DNA of 64,000 bases from contig OW051493.1 of assembly GCA_932521035.1 (NCBI GenBank), positions 7,192,001-7,256,000 on the forward strand, written 5' to 3'. The DNA comes from Oscheius dolichura (taxonomy: Eukaryota > Nematoda > Chromadorea > Rhabditida > Rhabditidae). Position 1 is the stretch's first letter. The number at the start of each line of letters is the position of its first letter. The notes beneath the pieces were generated by a model. The model made no database searches and had not been told where the DNA came from. It was given only the letters and a program-made list of their open reading frames with translations. Both the position numbers and the translations under genes were made by a program. Shown one piece after another: positions 46,182 through 57,232 of this stretch.

Positions 46182-47910
46182 TTACTCGATCTCGATGACA
46201 TCGACTTTACCGTTAGTTGATTTAAAGAAGGTGCTAAGACGTGCATTCTTCTTTTTGGTTTCCAAAAGTTTATCTGGTCTTCTGTTAACCTTGCGCACGG
46301 TAGATTTGGGTGGCTGTTTAACAGCCTCTTTCTTAATTTCTCCAAGATTTATTGTCCGATGCTCGTTTCTGAAAGTTTGAATAACCAGAAAATCTGTATA
46401 AACTAACTCCGCTTCCATTCTGAGATGAGCTTTTTTAGTCGCAGAAATGTAAGGAGTTGGGGTCGGGTCATTTCGAGACTCATAAGAGCGCTTATTCATA
46501 AAGGAACCATCTCTGAAAGCAGTGGTAAATATGAATTATACAGACTAACGTTAATTGAACAACTTCGGCTTTATGCTCATGGGCATTTTCAATTCGAATT
46601 GCTCCGGCCTCTTCAAGCTCAAAGAAATGATCCAAGTCACGAATCTCTTCTACGGAAGGTGCAGATGTCATAACGGGCGGCTGTAATATAAAAATAGCCT
46701 TGAAAAAAAATCCGTACTTTTGCAAGCGTTTTTGATGGTGCTTTTCTAATTGCGCTATCAAATACTTTAGTGTTGAGGACCATTGAATCATCAAATCCTA
46801 TCGATATTCTTTTTATAGGACTGAATTAATGAATTTTAAATTTAGCACAACCACGTTAGAACCTTCTATCAAGCATTGGTTTGAGTTTTGGGTTGTAGGG
46901 CGTATTCTTGTTGCACGACGCTCTCGTCTCCTCAAGCTCTTCGGTTAACGCCTGTAAAATATTAAACTAGAAAGAAATAAGATTCCAGAAACCTTGACAA
47001 TATCTTTCAACTCTCTTTCTTTGCAAACAAACTTTGCATTTTGCTTCTTCAAATTGCGTACCTCTTCAGCTGCTTCAAGTGCTTTTTTCTTGTACCTACT
47101 CGCTTCTCTAAAATTGAAGAATTAACAAATTAAAGAAATACCTACTGTCTCACAACGTTGATATAATTCTCCACTTGAATATCGCCGTTAACGCAGAACG
47201 TTCGAAGATAGTCAATAGTTCCTTCACCTTTTGACTTGACAACATGTTTGTAACTATAATCTATTTTTAAAAAGTTGATAAATATTACTTACAATTCACA
47301 GGCTGTAAGAGCATCTTTCAACTTGTCGCATTCTTTTTTCATGTCTTTACTCTCTTCCTGCATCATTTCTAGCCATCGCATCTTCTCTCGCATATTTGCA
47401 ACTATGGTCTCTTTCCTTGCTACCATGTCGTGCTGATGATTCAACTGAAAATTAGTATCCAAACAAAGAAAAGTAAAGCGAAGCAAACCTCGCCCCGACA
47501 ATGGATTAATTCTGCCTCTTTTTCACTTTCTCGTTTCTTCCACTCAATAACTTCTTGTTTGGCTTGTTGCAGCTCCAAAACAGTACTTTCCAACTATAAA
47601 AATATAGTCGAACTGAATAAATGCCAACTTTTTCGTGGACCTCTTGGGAATCGCTTCTCAACGAGATCGTCTCGTCACTATCTTCGTTAAAAAATAACTG
47701 CTTGATAATCTGGTTGGCTCTAACCATCGTCCTGCAACTGGGGCAGGTTTTAGAGGTCTGAATTGAGACGTAACATTAGAATGATGTTGATAATACCACA
47801 AGCCATCTTTCTATACATTCCAAATGAAATGTATGGCCGCAGAATAGAGCAGCAACTTCGCCTTTCATGTAATGGACCGTGCAAATTTGACATGACGCTT
47901 TTTCTAGCAT
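46182..47910 (-). CDS. TRAIP: TRAIP-type RING E3 ubiquitin ligase
   Basis: About 430-450 residues in about ten exons. The start at 47910 opens directly into a RING-H2 finger: CQICTVHYMKGEVAALFCGH, TFHLECIERW, TCPSCRTMV, followed by ANQIIKQLFF. This order, including the IINKLFF-like tail, is the TRAIP/TRUL-1/NOPO signature. Coiled coils follow (LELQQAKQEVIEWKKRESEK, MREKMRWLEMMQEESKDMKK, KKKALEAAEEVRNLKKQ), as in TRAIP. The C-terminus carries a PIP-box-like LSTFF and ends in VDVIEIE, which fits a SUMO-interacting motif. TRAIP ubiquitinates the stalled CMG helicase at replication blocks and in mitosis. The PIP and SIM readings are inference from short motifs. Orthology rests on the RING plus coil order and is likely. 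Confidence 0.78.
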
Positions 47911-49795
47911 TCAGCTTCTCCTGAAATTATAACAATTGTATGAATAAGTTTTTAGAAGAAGAGCATAGATGCGCATTAGTTTTCAACACTTTTCACCATT
48001 TGTGTGCATTCTACTATTTGTTACTTTTTTCAACAGTTGAAGGCGGTTATACAGAGGTAGAACAATAACGAATTTATAAGAAAAAATATCGGAAATCAAA
48101 AGAAAATGCTGAAGGGAAATGGAAATGAAACTTAAAAATCGGCGTGTACCGCTGTGAGATTTGGGTGCATTTACAGTGAGTTGGAAGGAGATCTGTTACC
48201 CTGTTAGAGTAAGGGGGAGAAACAAGCAGAGATTAAACCATATAATGATACCTTTGTAATAAAAAGGAAAACAACACCGATTGTAAGCTTTCCTAACTAA
48301 TGAAAAATTGCAGTTTAATGAAGTTCAAGAAGCGTATTAAAATTTTAATCTGCTTCTAACATCAAACTCAAGCTTTTCTATCAACAAAATAATCTCTGAA
48401 TCATAAAATTTGCAAGATTTTTGATCTCATTGTCATGTTTTTTTCACAATGCATAGAGCGGAAATAGTGTTAACCTTTGAGCATAATAATAGCGACCAAA
48501 AGGGGTACGTTAGCTGGTTCAAAATTGAAAACTTCCTCTTGACAAGTTCTATTCATCGTTTATTTTATATTTGCTGATACATATTAAAATATCGAATACG
48601 CGGCATACAATAATTGTAGAATTTACCAAGTGAATTCTAATGAACAGGGAGAAGATAAAACAAATGGATATTCATTTTTTAGCTCAAAACGCACAACTGA
48701 TACAAGAGAAGAGGAAAAACGCACCGCACGGCACGGGAACAAAAGAAAGATTTTCAAAAAGGAAATGCGCGCAAAATTACGGACAAACTCTGTGAATTCC
48801 AAAAAAAAAGTGAAAATAACCCAGTTTCTTCTGAATTTTGTGTTTTTCTCCGAACTCTGTTGGTGTCATCAGTCTCCATTGTTCCTGCTCACAACGGATC
48901 CCCAAACCCACGCTTCCTTACAAATTGGAGCGGGTTATTCTCGTCGTTTTCCAATTCCACAGCTTTTTTTCAATCTGCTCAGTCAATCAACCATTGCCAG
49001 CTATTAAAATTGACAGAAATTAATAGCCTTCATATCTTTTCTTCATTTTTGTTGTATTCTACCATCCGATATTTTTCTGCTCCATGGAAACTGTTGGTAG
49101 GGGATAAATTACAAGGGTAGTGAGAATTTTCTAGTCTTCTCTTCCACAAAGCGCACTACGACACCTAAAAGATTCAAAAGTGTGTATCGAAGCATAAGGA
49201 TGTCCTCCGTTGTGTTGACTCCAAAATTAGCCTCGTTCTATCTTCTCCCCATCCAAATATATATATATATAACTCGGAACCAGGGGAGCCGAACACTTTT
49301 GTGACTCAATGATGCATATGACCCGTCATCTGTGTCTTCCCCCTCTTTCCCTGTTGTTTTCCAAAGAAGGGCAGGGCCTCTAGATGAGGAGAGAATACTA
49401 ACAACCTCCCTTTCCCTTCCCTCTCCCATTTCTTCCTTTTTATCTCCTGACATCATCAGAATGACACCAAAAACCGAGCCGGCTTCCAGCCGAACGCCGC
49501 CGCTGCGGGTTCTGGGTGAGAGATGGCCACCAACCCAATCAAGGCCCCCTTCAAACGGGTCCCCTATCTGGTACCCGGGGACTGGTTAGCATCGTCGTCG
49601 GATGTTTTTCTTCTAATTTTTTTTTATTATTCTCAGTTTTTGGGTTTTTTGAAGAAGGAATACTCATTTCTGGCTCACGGGTCTTTCTAGACCCTCCTGG
49701 CCTTGACAGCTCCTGGGAATGTAGGTTGGTCAGTGAGGAATAGAAATTGACGTGGAGCGATCGGAGATGAAGTTTTGGCCACCAAGAGCCACACC

Positions 49796-51158
49796 GCTGT
49801 CTAACTGTGGGAAGAAGCGATTGCTTTTTGATAGCCACAGCTAGACAGCCAGAGGTCCTTGTTTTTTTATCCGAAAGTTCAGACACCCTCTTTCCGAACT
49901 GTTCTTTCCGTCTTCGTTAGAGATTTAGCGAGCCACAATTAGACAGTCAACGGAGTCCGGCACAGTCTAACGGTGGGAAAGTGTTTTCTACACCCACAGT
50001 TAAACAGCTAAAGGTTCTGTCTTGCCGTTCAAACGATCAAAAACCGTTTTATGTCCAGCTTTTTGAGTCCTGGCTCTTCAAAACTTTCTGGCTGTCCGCC
50101 ACAGTTAGACAGCTAGAACTCCTGTCATTCTTTCATTCTTTGGGACATTTTCAAGGTGCTTCCTCTCACAGCCACAGTTAGACAGCTCAACTGTTCCCGC
50201 CCTTTCTCGGCCTCTTTCCCCTGCAACTTTTCTGCTTTTGTTGTTACTTTTTGCTCTGCTCCCTCCAACAAAGAAAAGTCCAGTCGAAAAAGTCTAAAAT
50301 TGTCGCCTCCCTCCCCGCATTGTTGTCTTCTCTCTCGTCACCCCTTCCTGCCCCACTCAAAAGGTCAGACCCAGACCCTTTCCAAAAGAAGTGACACCCA
50401 GCCGGAAGCTGCCCTCTCCCGTTTGTCATAATCTGTCATATCTCCACCTCCTTCCTCCAGGAGAAAAGGCCTCTCCCCATCAAAAAGTGGGAATTCCCCG
50501 AGGGGGACGAGACCCTGAAATCATCCATTTTGACTCGTTCTTTCCGGGAACCTCTCCACTTTTTGAAGTCCAGAAACTAATTACAATAATTAGCGGGAAC
50601 GGGAGAGTTCTTTGAACAGCTGTTCCCGCCTTTTTGACCTTACCCAGAAAGCATTCATTTTCGATTCTTTCAAGTGTTTTGACCCAGTCAGGCACACTTC
50701 CCGCTTTTCACCCCCAGAGACGAATAAGACAATACCAAAGTCTTTAGTCTGAAGAGTCGGTGTTCAGGGAAGGGGAGGAGGCCTCAGAAATCTTTCTAAA
50801 CGTAAAAAAATTAGCACAAAACCTCATTTTTTACGCGTTGAAATGGGGCGGATGCCCTCCGCAGCGTGGTAGTACGGTGGATCGCCATCTCAAAGTCACA
50901 GTTACTCAGCCAGGAGTTTTTCAAGCGAAAAATGGGTCCAGGAAAGGAGGTGGTGTCATTTTCGCGTTGGGACCTATAAAAAATAAAAAAATGAAGGGGT
51001 TTGGAGCCAAATAGGGCCTGCGCAGCGTTGCGACACTGTTGGTTGCTTTCCCAAAGCCACAGTTACTCATTCCACCAAAATCAAAATTAACGGTTTCTGA
51101 ATTATGTGGTCCGCTGTGGTATTGTGGTTCACCCTCTCCTAAAGCCACAGTTACTCAA
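49796..51158. repeat. Cluster of CCACAGTTAGACAGC hairpin motifs
   Basis: About ten copies. Plus-strand forms lie near 49834, 49932, 49993, 50098 and 50171. Inverted forms (GCTGTCTAACTGTGG) lie near 49796 and 49961, making two stem-loops. A variant CACAGTTACTCA occurs near 50894, 51056 and 51143, each after a similar GCAGCGT/GGTGG segment. A further inverted copy lies at 52835. One copy of the variant also sits in the channel gene intron near 34714. Confidence 0.6.
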
Positions 51159-52852
51159 CCACCCTTTCCAGCGCCTTTTGATCTCTTCCCTCTCCCCTCC
51201 GCAACCTGGCCTCCTCCCGTTTTTTTTGCAAAGGGGGTTGCCATAATTCCATCGAAACTTCGGGGCTTCCAGACTTCCTTTTCAACCGCAATCCCTCCTC
51301 CTCCTCCTCTTTTTTTCCTTTGACATCTCCGTTCGGGTGGAATCCCCTCCGCCGAAGTATATATATTATTTTTTCTCTTCTTTTGAGAGCAAAAGAGAGA
51401 AGACCGCGACCCGCTGAACCCACTCTCCCGGGTGGGAGACATTGACACCCCGGGGCGCCGCATTTATCAAATTTTCCCCCCTTCTCACTCTCGGCTTCAG
51501 CTGTTTGCTTCTGGGACCAGAAAACAGCTAACAACTATATAGTCGGCCCTATAAGTTGGATTTTTCCATTTTTGAGTTATTTATGCCCATTTGCCCCCTT
51601 CAAAAGCATATCCCACCTTCTTGTCGACCCTTTGTTTACGGGAATAATAGCAATCAAAACAAGCTGCTGACATACACAGGCGCATTCGTTTCACCACTTT
51701 TTTTCTTCCATTTTCTTCAAATGTGCTTCCAAAAGGAGGGGTTCCATGGCCAAAAGTTGATAGGCGCAATTCGTTGGGTACTATCCTCTCCTTCGTCCTC
51801 CACCGACACTGGGCCGGGGCCTTGGGGCATTTGAAGCTGTTTCTGGGGCTTTTGAAGGATGGAATCGTTGGGGTCAGGAACTATATTTTTAGGTGGTATT
51901 CACATTTTTTGAATTTGCCCAGCGATGCTCGTTTCTCCCATGCTGCAACGGCGTCGCATAGGAAAAAGCCCTGAAATACTTCCAGCGGGAAATTGCCACA
52001 TGGGTGCAGGTCAGCAAGGCGCTTTTTATGTAAACTAGCCCCTACATCCTAGTTACCGTAATCCAGATATGATGACCTTCTTCCCGGGACCCATTTGACA
52101 ACTTCTGAAACCACCAAGAGTCCCTTTGGTCTCCCAAGCCCAAAACAATCAGTCTCCCAGTGGATCCTCCGCCTTCCAAGGGTCGAGACTTTATAAAATT
52201 CCCATCCCAGTGGCCCGATCGTAATCCAGTCACGTTCCTCTCTTCCCTCCGAGTTCCTCGTTGCTTTCCTACAATTTGTCTGTGTTTTTAGCTTCCTTCC
52301 ACGCTTCTTATCCCCAATCCTCTGCTTTTCTCTACTTATTTCGGTCATCCCTCGTCAAAACAAGAACTATTCCCGTCCTCCCGTCGAATTTTTCGTCCGA
52401 AACTTCCTGATCCGGCGTTCCGGCGCGGGGCTTCCTCCCTCCATCCCCCCTATCGAGGAGGTATTCCCCTTTTTCGGTCTCCCCAGTCCATCAGACACCT
52501 GTCAGTTTTTTCCGGTCGCCCGTTTAACTCGATCGCTCTGTCTCCTCCACCCGTAGAGAATAAAAATAGCCGGCCTCCTCCTCTTCTGGATCTCCCTCCC
52601 AATCTACGTCATCCTTCACATTTTCATAATGGGCACTTGATTTGCAAAAACAACAGGGAAGAGTTCCAGTCGCCGTCCCGGGGGAGCGCCCTCTTTGAAT
52701 ATTCAGAGATAGATGACATTGAAGGCTCTCTGGACTGGAATACATCGGGGGCAATATTTATAGGATTCACACGTTTCGTGACGTTCGCTCAGAGGCAGGT
52801 AAATAGTCTGATGTGAGTCAGACGAGAAGCTGCTGCTGTCTAACTGTGGCGT

Positions 52853-53280
52853 GCGCCCGCACCCATAAAATCTCGGCAGCAGAAAGCCGCCTCTCTGATC
52901 AAAAAGAGGATTTCCTGCCGAGATTGTACGGGTGCAGCGGCTCAGAATTACTGTAGCATTTCTGATCTCCCCGACCCTTCAATTCACTTTCTCACTCCTC
53001 CAGAACTTTTCCCTCTCCTTCCTCCTGGGAGTATGATTGAATTTTCCTAAATCAGCATGGGAATTCCTAAAGCAAACTCTGGGTGCTAATCTGATCAAAT
53101 TAGCCGTCTTGGTCTTATTTCCGCCCCAGGACCAAAGAATCTCCGGAGCTCAGGGTTTACATTAACCTCGTTGCAGAGCAATTCTGAGAATTCCTGCACC
53201 CGTACCATCTCGGTACTTGATCCCTTCTCTCCTTGGCTTACAATTTCTCTTGCTGCCGAGATTTTACGGGTGCGGGCGCC
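52853..53280. repeat. Two inverted pairs of a dispersed 25-30-bp element
   Basis: Copies of CTGCCGAGATTTTACGGGTG appear as inverted pairs: 52853-52881 (-) with 52915-52938 (+), and 53194-53215 (-) with 53251-53280 (+). A fifth copy is at 58917-58945 (+). The inverted layout would fold as stem-loops with loops of about 35 nt. Confidence 0.7.
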
Positions 53281-53529
53281 GGAGCCTCGTCAGTTCAACA
53301 AGACCCATTGCAGGTGTAATTTCTTCCTTTTCTATTTGTTTTCCCGTCATTATTAGATCAATCTGAGCTGGATAAGGGCTCTAATTTCCTCCCAAAACCA
53401 ATCAAATAAGACTAATAATCCCATTCCTTCCGTGTAAACTTCTCTCTTTTCTTCCTTCCCCCCTCCTACCCGACCATTTCCAGCCTGTCCCCCCGAAGAG
53501 CTGCCGTCTACCACCGGCCACGGCCCCTT

Positions 53530-55171
53530 ATGTGGCCATTTCTGCTGCTCGGCAGCCACCTCGCCACGGCGGCGGTCATCCGCCCGCCGGCCATCAACCC
53601 CCACCAGATTGAAGCCCCCTGTCGGTATCCGATGCCCTTCACCAAACATTTTGATATGTTCTGCCAGCTGGATTATCATATGGTCGGTCCTCTGCAAAAA
53701 GAGACAAACTTCCTTCAGACGCCGTATATGTGTGATCCCACGGGGATTCTCTCCAGGACGGAAGCCGAGCTGCTGGAACACACTGTCAGGGCCAACAATA
53801 TGACGTCGTGCTTCTGTGGAGCGGTCTGTCCACCGGGGAACAAGCGACTAGGCATTGTTATTATCCCTAATGCAACCTTGGCGGGGTGAGTCATATCCTG
53901 CACTCTAGGGAGGCAAACGCCATGATTTGGCGACTCAATGAGCAAAAACGGCTAGGCTTGGCTTTCTTTCAACGTCTCGACTTCACAAATTCGGTGGTTC
54001 CAAATCTTGCTGCTCATTTTGTATAGCAACTTCTGAGGTATCAACTGTTGGGAGAAGGGGGACGTTATTCTGGCTAATTTTATCCAACATTCGCTCCAGG
54101 ACCCGTAAAACACTGATCTGTGTATCCCCGAGTTCACCACAAGAGAGCTTTTGGCGGTTGTGAGAGCCACTGGGAGATCTAAAGAACAAAGCAAGCCGAC
54201 GGTTCTCCTCTCTTTCTTCTGTCCTCAACAGTTTCGATTCATAGAATTTGGCCTTGTCCGCCGTAGTGCTACCGTATTCAATCCCAGCTAAATTGTCGCC
54301 TTCCTTGTTTACCATTCGTTTCGGGACCTGTGCACTGCCCACACGAGCTTGGGCCACCGTGTTACCTCTAAACACATTAATATGGACAAGATACTCTATA
54401 ACTTCCATGAAGTTTCCTCTTTTCCAGACTGGATGACTGTATCACCTCGTACGACTTCTCCCCACCAACCTCTGTTCCCTCCATCGCCTTCCAATACGCG
54501 TCGATGCTCAACCAGCATTGGTCTCGTCACTGTGTAGCCGATCTGATGTTATTCTATGTCAGGATATGGATCACAGCCAGGACTTTTAAAGCCTACACCA
54601 TTCCTATCTACGCGTGAGTCTTTTTCCCTTTTCTAAAATAGAGGATGAGTTCAGGAACGCGATGGAAAGGCTCCACCGATTCAGTCATCCTAATCCCGTC
54701 CCTGGGAATGAGAACGTTTTGCAGACACTGAAACACGCGGTAATTAGCAGTCGAAAAGTTCGATTCGTCGAGAAACAAGACGTTAGTTTTTACCGTTATT
54801 TAAAATAAAGGCCCCTTTCAGTCCCTGGCGGCTATTCCATCCTGGGCAAAGTGGCTAGCCTGCGGCCTACTGGGAGTCGTCCTCTTTGCCATTTACCTGG
54901 CCAATTGTATAACAAATAAATTGGGAAGAGCTACACAGGTACGTTTCTCTATTAAATCGATAGTAACCACCAATTATAAAAAATTCCATAAAAATCATGA
55001 ATTTAGAAGCAAAAATCGTCGACGACAAGCTGCCGCCGGGGTTCTGAGCGTTTTCGGGCCGGTTTCGGCGGCGGGATGATGATGGGATCCTCGCAGCAGA
55101 AAAAGAGCGTGATGATGTTCCGAACATTCCAAAAGACGCCCCGATATGGGACAGTTAACAACCGGATTTGA
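53530..55171 (+). CDS. MOLO-1-like single-pass membrane protein, receptor auxiliary subunit candidate
   Basis: About 320 residues. The start at 53530 gives signal-like MWPFLLLGSHLATAAVI. The extracellular domain has CDPTGILSRTEAELLEHT, a C-x-C pair (SCFCGAVCPPGNKRLGIVII), GLDDCITSYDF and LNQHWSRHCVADLMLFYVRI. This order (DP-x-G-x-L start, CxC, then a helix with an aromatic ILFY block) matches MOLO-1-type domains (TPM-phosphatase fold). MOLO-1 binds the levamisole acetylcholine receptor in C. elegans and boosts its gating. A transmembrane helix (WLACGLLGVVLFAIYLANCI) follows, then a basic Gly/Met-rich tail, ending at 55171. The first intron (about 540 nt, 53887-54425) is long for this genome and contains a 141-codon antisense frame. 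An alternative upstream exon at 49523 would extend the N-terminus. The fold assignment is by pattern and moderately sure. Confidence 0.65.
53983..54408 (-). CDS. Antisense open frame nested in an intron, unknown
   Basis: 141 codons (MEVIEYLVHINVFRGNTVAQ ... DLEPPNL) lie wholly within the first intron of the MOLO-1-like gene on the opposite strand. The composition is protein-like and codon use is even, but no domain is recognised and no TATA box is seen. It may be a small nested gene or a chance frame. Confidence 0.25.
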   Translation of the reverse strand: MEVIEYLVHINVFRGNTVAQARVGSAQVPKRMVNKEGDNLAGIEYGSTTADKAKFYESKLLRTEEREENRRLALFFRSPSGSHNRQKLSCGELGDTQISVLRVLERMLDKISQNNVPLLPTVDTSEVAIQNEQQDLEPPNL

Positions 55172-55535
55172 TAGTTCCATCCAAAGTTCGGCTATCTCGA
55201 TTGATCTCGCCTTCCAGTGGCCATATTCCCAAGATCCTCGGGGTGCCCCACCCCTTCCAAGGCTCCAGGCCCCTCGGGCACCCTCGGAGGTCACTTTGAC
55301 CCCCGTTTATTGTATCAAATGTCTCCCCGAAGAGTTTTCCTTGTCCGGAGACCGCCACAATTATTCCTAGGGTTATCCATGGGTTCATTCACTTACAAAA
55401 TAGGCTCCCTTATTACGGATTGTGCTCACTTTTTCGTCCACTTATAAATGATGTTTACCACTATTTTTAAATAGTTTTTATTAGTTAAATTACTCGTGAG
55501 GTGGGAATGTTTGATGAGACCTTCAAAAAAGCCGA

Positions 55536-56503
55536 TCAGTGGCGATGGACGCCGGTCGAGGCAGACGGCGGGCGGTATCTCAACGGGTTGAAGGGCTTCT
55601 CCTCCACCTCGGGAGCCTAGAAAAGTCACTGTTATTCTCTCTTTTTAAAATAAGTCTACCTCATCCTGCTGTTCGGCTGTCTCTGCTCCCTCGTCCTCGG
55701 TTTCGACTTCCTCTCCCTCGTCGTCATTCGACTCCTCCACCGCGACCTCTTCGGTAGTTGTTGTGGTTCTAGGGGAGGTGTACGCCTCAGCAGGGGCCGG
55801 GACCGGCTTATCTCCTGGATTACACATGATTCTGTAGACCCAGACACGGATTCCTCCTCTAGAAATAGGGGAAATTGTTATTTTGTGAGGGAGGATTACT
55901 GTTCGGCTCTCATATTGGCGATAAAGTCATATTCTGGGGCGCCGTCCTTTCCATAAAGTCCGTCCGTGCCTACTTGGCCTCCCTAAAAATCTCTATTAAA
56001 GGTCTAATTAAGAATTTGGGGGATAGAGAAGGCAGGCGATCAATCTCTCGGCGGGTATAGGTATCCCCACCCGGCACCATCTGCCCCTCTAACCTGATAA
56101 TAGGATCCATAGGTCACGATGTCAGTACCGACGTAGATCTTATTGGGGACTTTGTAGCCACAGCATTTCTGGAGGAGGCTCTTTCCACTGGCTGCCCAAT
56201 GGATCCCATGGGCGATTCTGCTTTCAGCTCGGCAAGATGGCTCCTCCTCACATCTAAAACTTTGCTAGAAGAGAAAAATGTGGGAATTACTCCATTCCAG
56301 AGATTCCACAAGGCATTGGACCGCATTCCGCTTCGAGACCTCCGTCCTCGAAAACTGTGAGCCGGTTGATTACCTAAAAACGGGGGATAGGTGGCTATTG
56401 ATTGGATTGGAGGCACCTGGTTGGGAGCACAGTGAGGGCCCAGGGCTGGGGAAATAGCCTGGATTGTTCCGAAGACGGAGGCGAGGAAAATAAGGCGAAA
56501 CAT
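55536..56503 (-). CDS. Small secreted hedgehog-related (Warthog-like) protein without Hint domain
   Basis: About 240 residues. Signal peptide MFRLIFLASVFGTIQA at 56503. A cysteine-rich domain follows: CGPMPCGISGMECEEEPSC, KCCGYKVPNKIYVGTDIVTYG, then GGQVGTDGLYG, EYDFIANMRAEQ and GGIRVWVYRIMC. The second half follows the same order as the Warthog gene at 59-61 kb: a CC motif, a VG...V...GEVYSGGQ-like turn, FDLISNVRK, then SYEVTVTRMNC. So this is a shortened relative without the autoprocessing Hint domain. A Thr/Glu-rich tail (TTTTTEEVAVEESNDDEGEE) then runs either to a stop at 55645 or, through a 46-nt GT-AG intron, to RYRPPSASTGVHRH and a stop at 55536. I prefer the spliced form. The role is likely extracellular, perhaps cuticle-related as for Warthogs. 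Exon joins are good; the family link is by pattern. Confidence 0.65.
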
Positions 56504-57232
56504 GGGAAGCTGGCGGACAAAAAGGGCGAGTGCAGCCTGTCGCTACCGAGTGAAATGCGCGGCGACCTCGACCTGGTAGCCCCCTTCACGACATCGACCT
56601 GATACCCCGGCCAACACACTCGGTTACTTTGGGAGAGAGATCGAGAGATAAGGAAAAAAACAGAGAAAGAGACGGATAAATGGAGGGAGGCTAATTAGGA
56701 ACGGGAGGGAGAGGCCCGGGAGGAGAGGACGAGGAGGATCTGTTTGACGGAAACTTATAATAGGGCCATTTTCATCACCCAGTTCTTTAGAGAGTGCATA
56801 GGCTCCGGGAAAGTCTCTTCATAAGGTCACTGCCCTTCCCGTGGGCCCACTGCGGAGCCAGAAGCGGCTTCTGTCGTCCTCCTTGTCCTCCTCCACTCCC
56901 CTCCCCCTGCCTCCCAATGAAACAGAAGGGCACCTCGTTCATTGTAGAATATGTAATGACTTTCAATGAGCCAACAGTACCACCTTACAAAAGAACAGCC
57001 GTCATACTAGATAGCTAAAACTCCAGGCGCCCAAGAGGTTGACGAGGGAGGAGGAGAAGACTTCCTTACCATTTCTTCCCGGTTCGCGGGGAGACTTTTC
57101 GTCCATCTTGATTCACTGGTTCTACCTGTCAGCTCCCAATATTACAAGATTTGACTGGAATAGGCAGCCTTATGGTAAAAGTGGAAGAGAGAGCCATTCG
57201 CAGTAGAAGACGGCTGCTCGTCTCTTTTCCCG

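Larger units (their letters stand above)
47911..53529. other. 5.6-kb region without a firm gene; promoter-like and repeated motifs
   Basis: No convincing full gene. Noted contents: an (AT)n TATA-like run at 49254-49270; a candidate first exon at 49523-49584 that encodes MATNPIKAPFKRVPYLVPGD and ends at a GTTAGC donor; a cluster of CCACAGTTAGACAGC hairpin motifs (49796-51158); and two pairs of inverted 25-30-bp elements (52853-53280). The candidate exon is in phase with the acceptor at 53483, before the MOLO-1-like gene, so much of this stretch could be that gene's first intron. Confidence 0.4.

Noticed and set aside
48630-49007. 125-codon plus-strand frame
   Set aside because: Composition follows AT-rich DNA, no domain, no supporting signals.
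53353-53781. 142-codon minus-strand frame over the MOLO-1-like first exon
   Set aside because: Complement of the real exon; no splice sites or domain.
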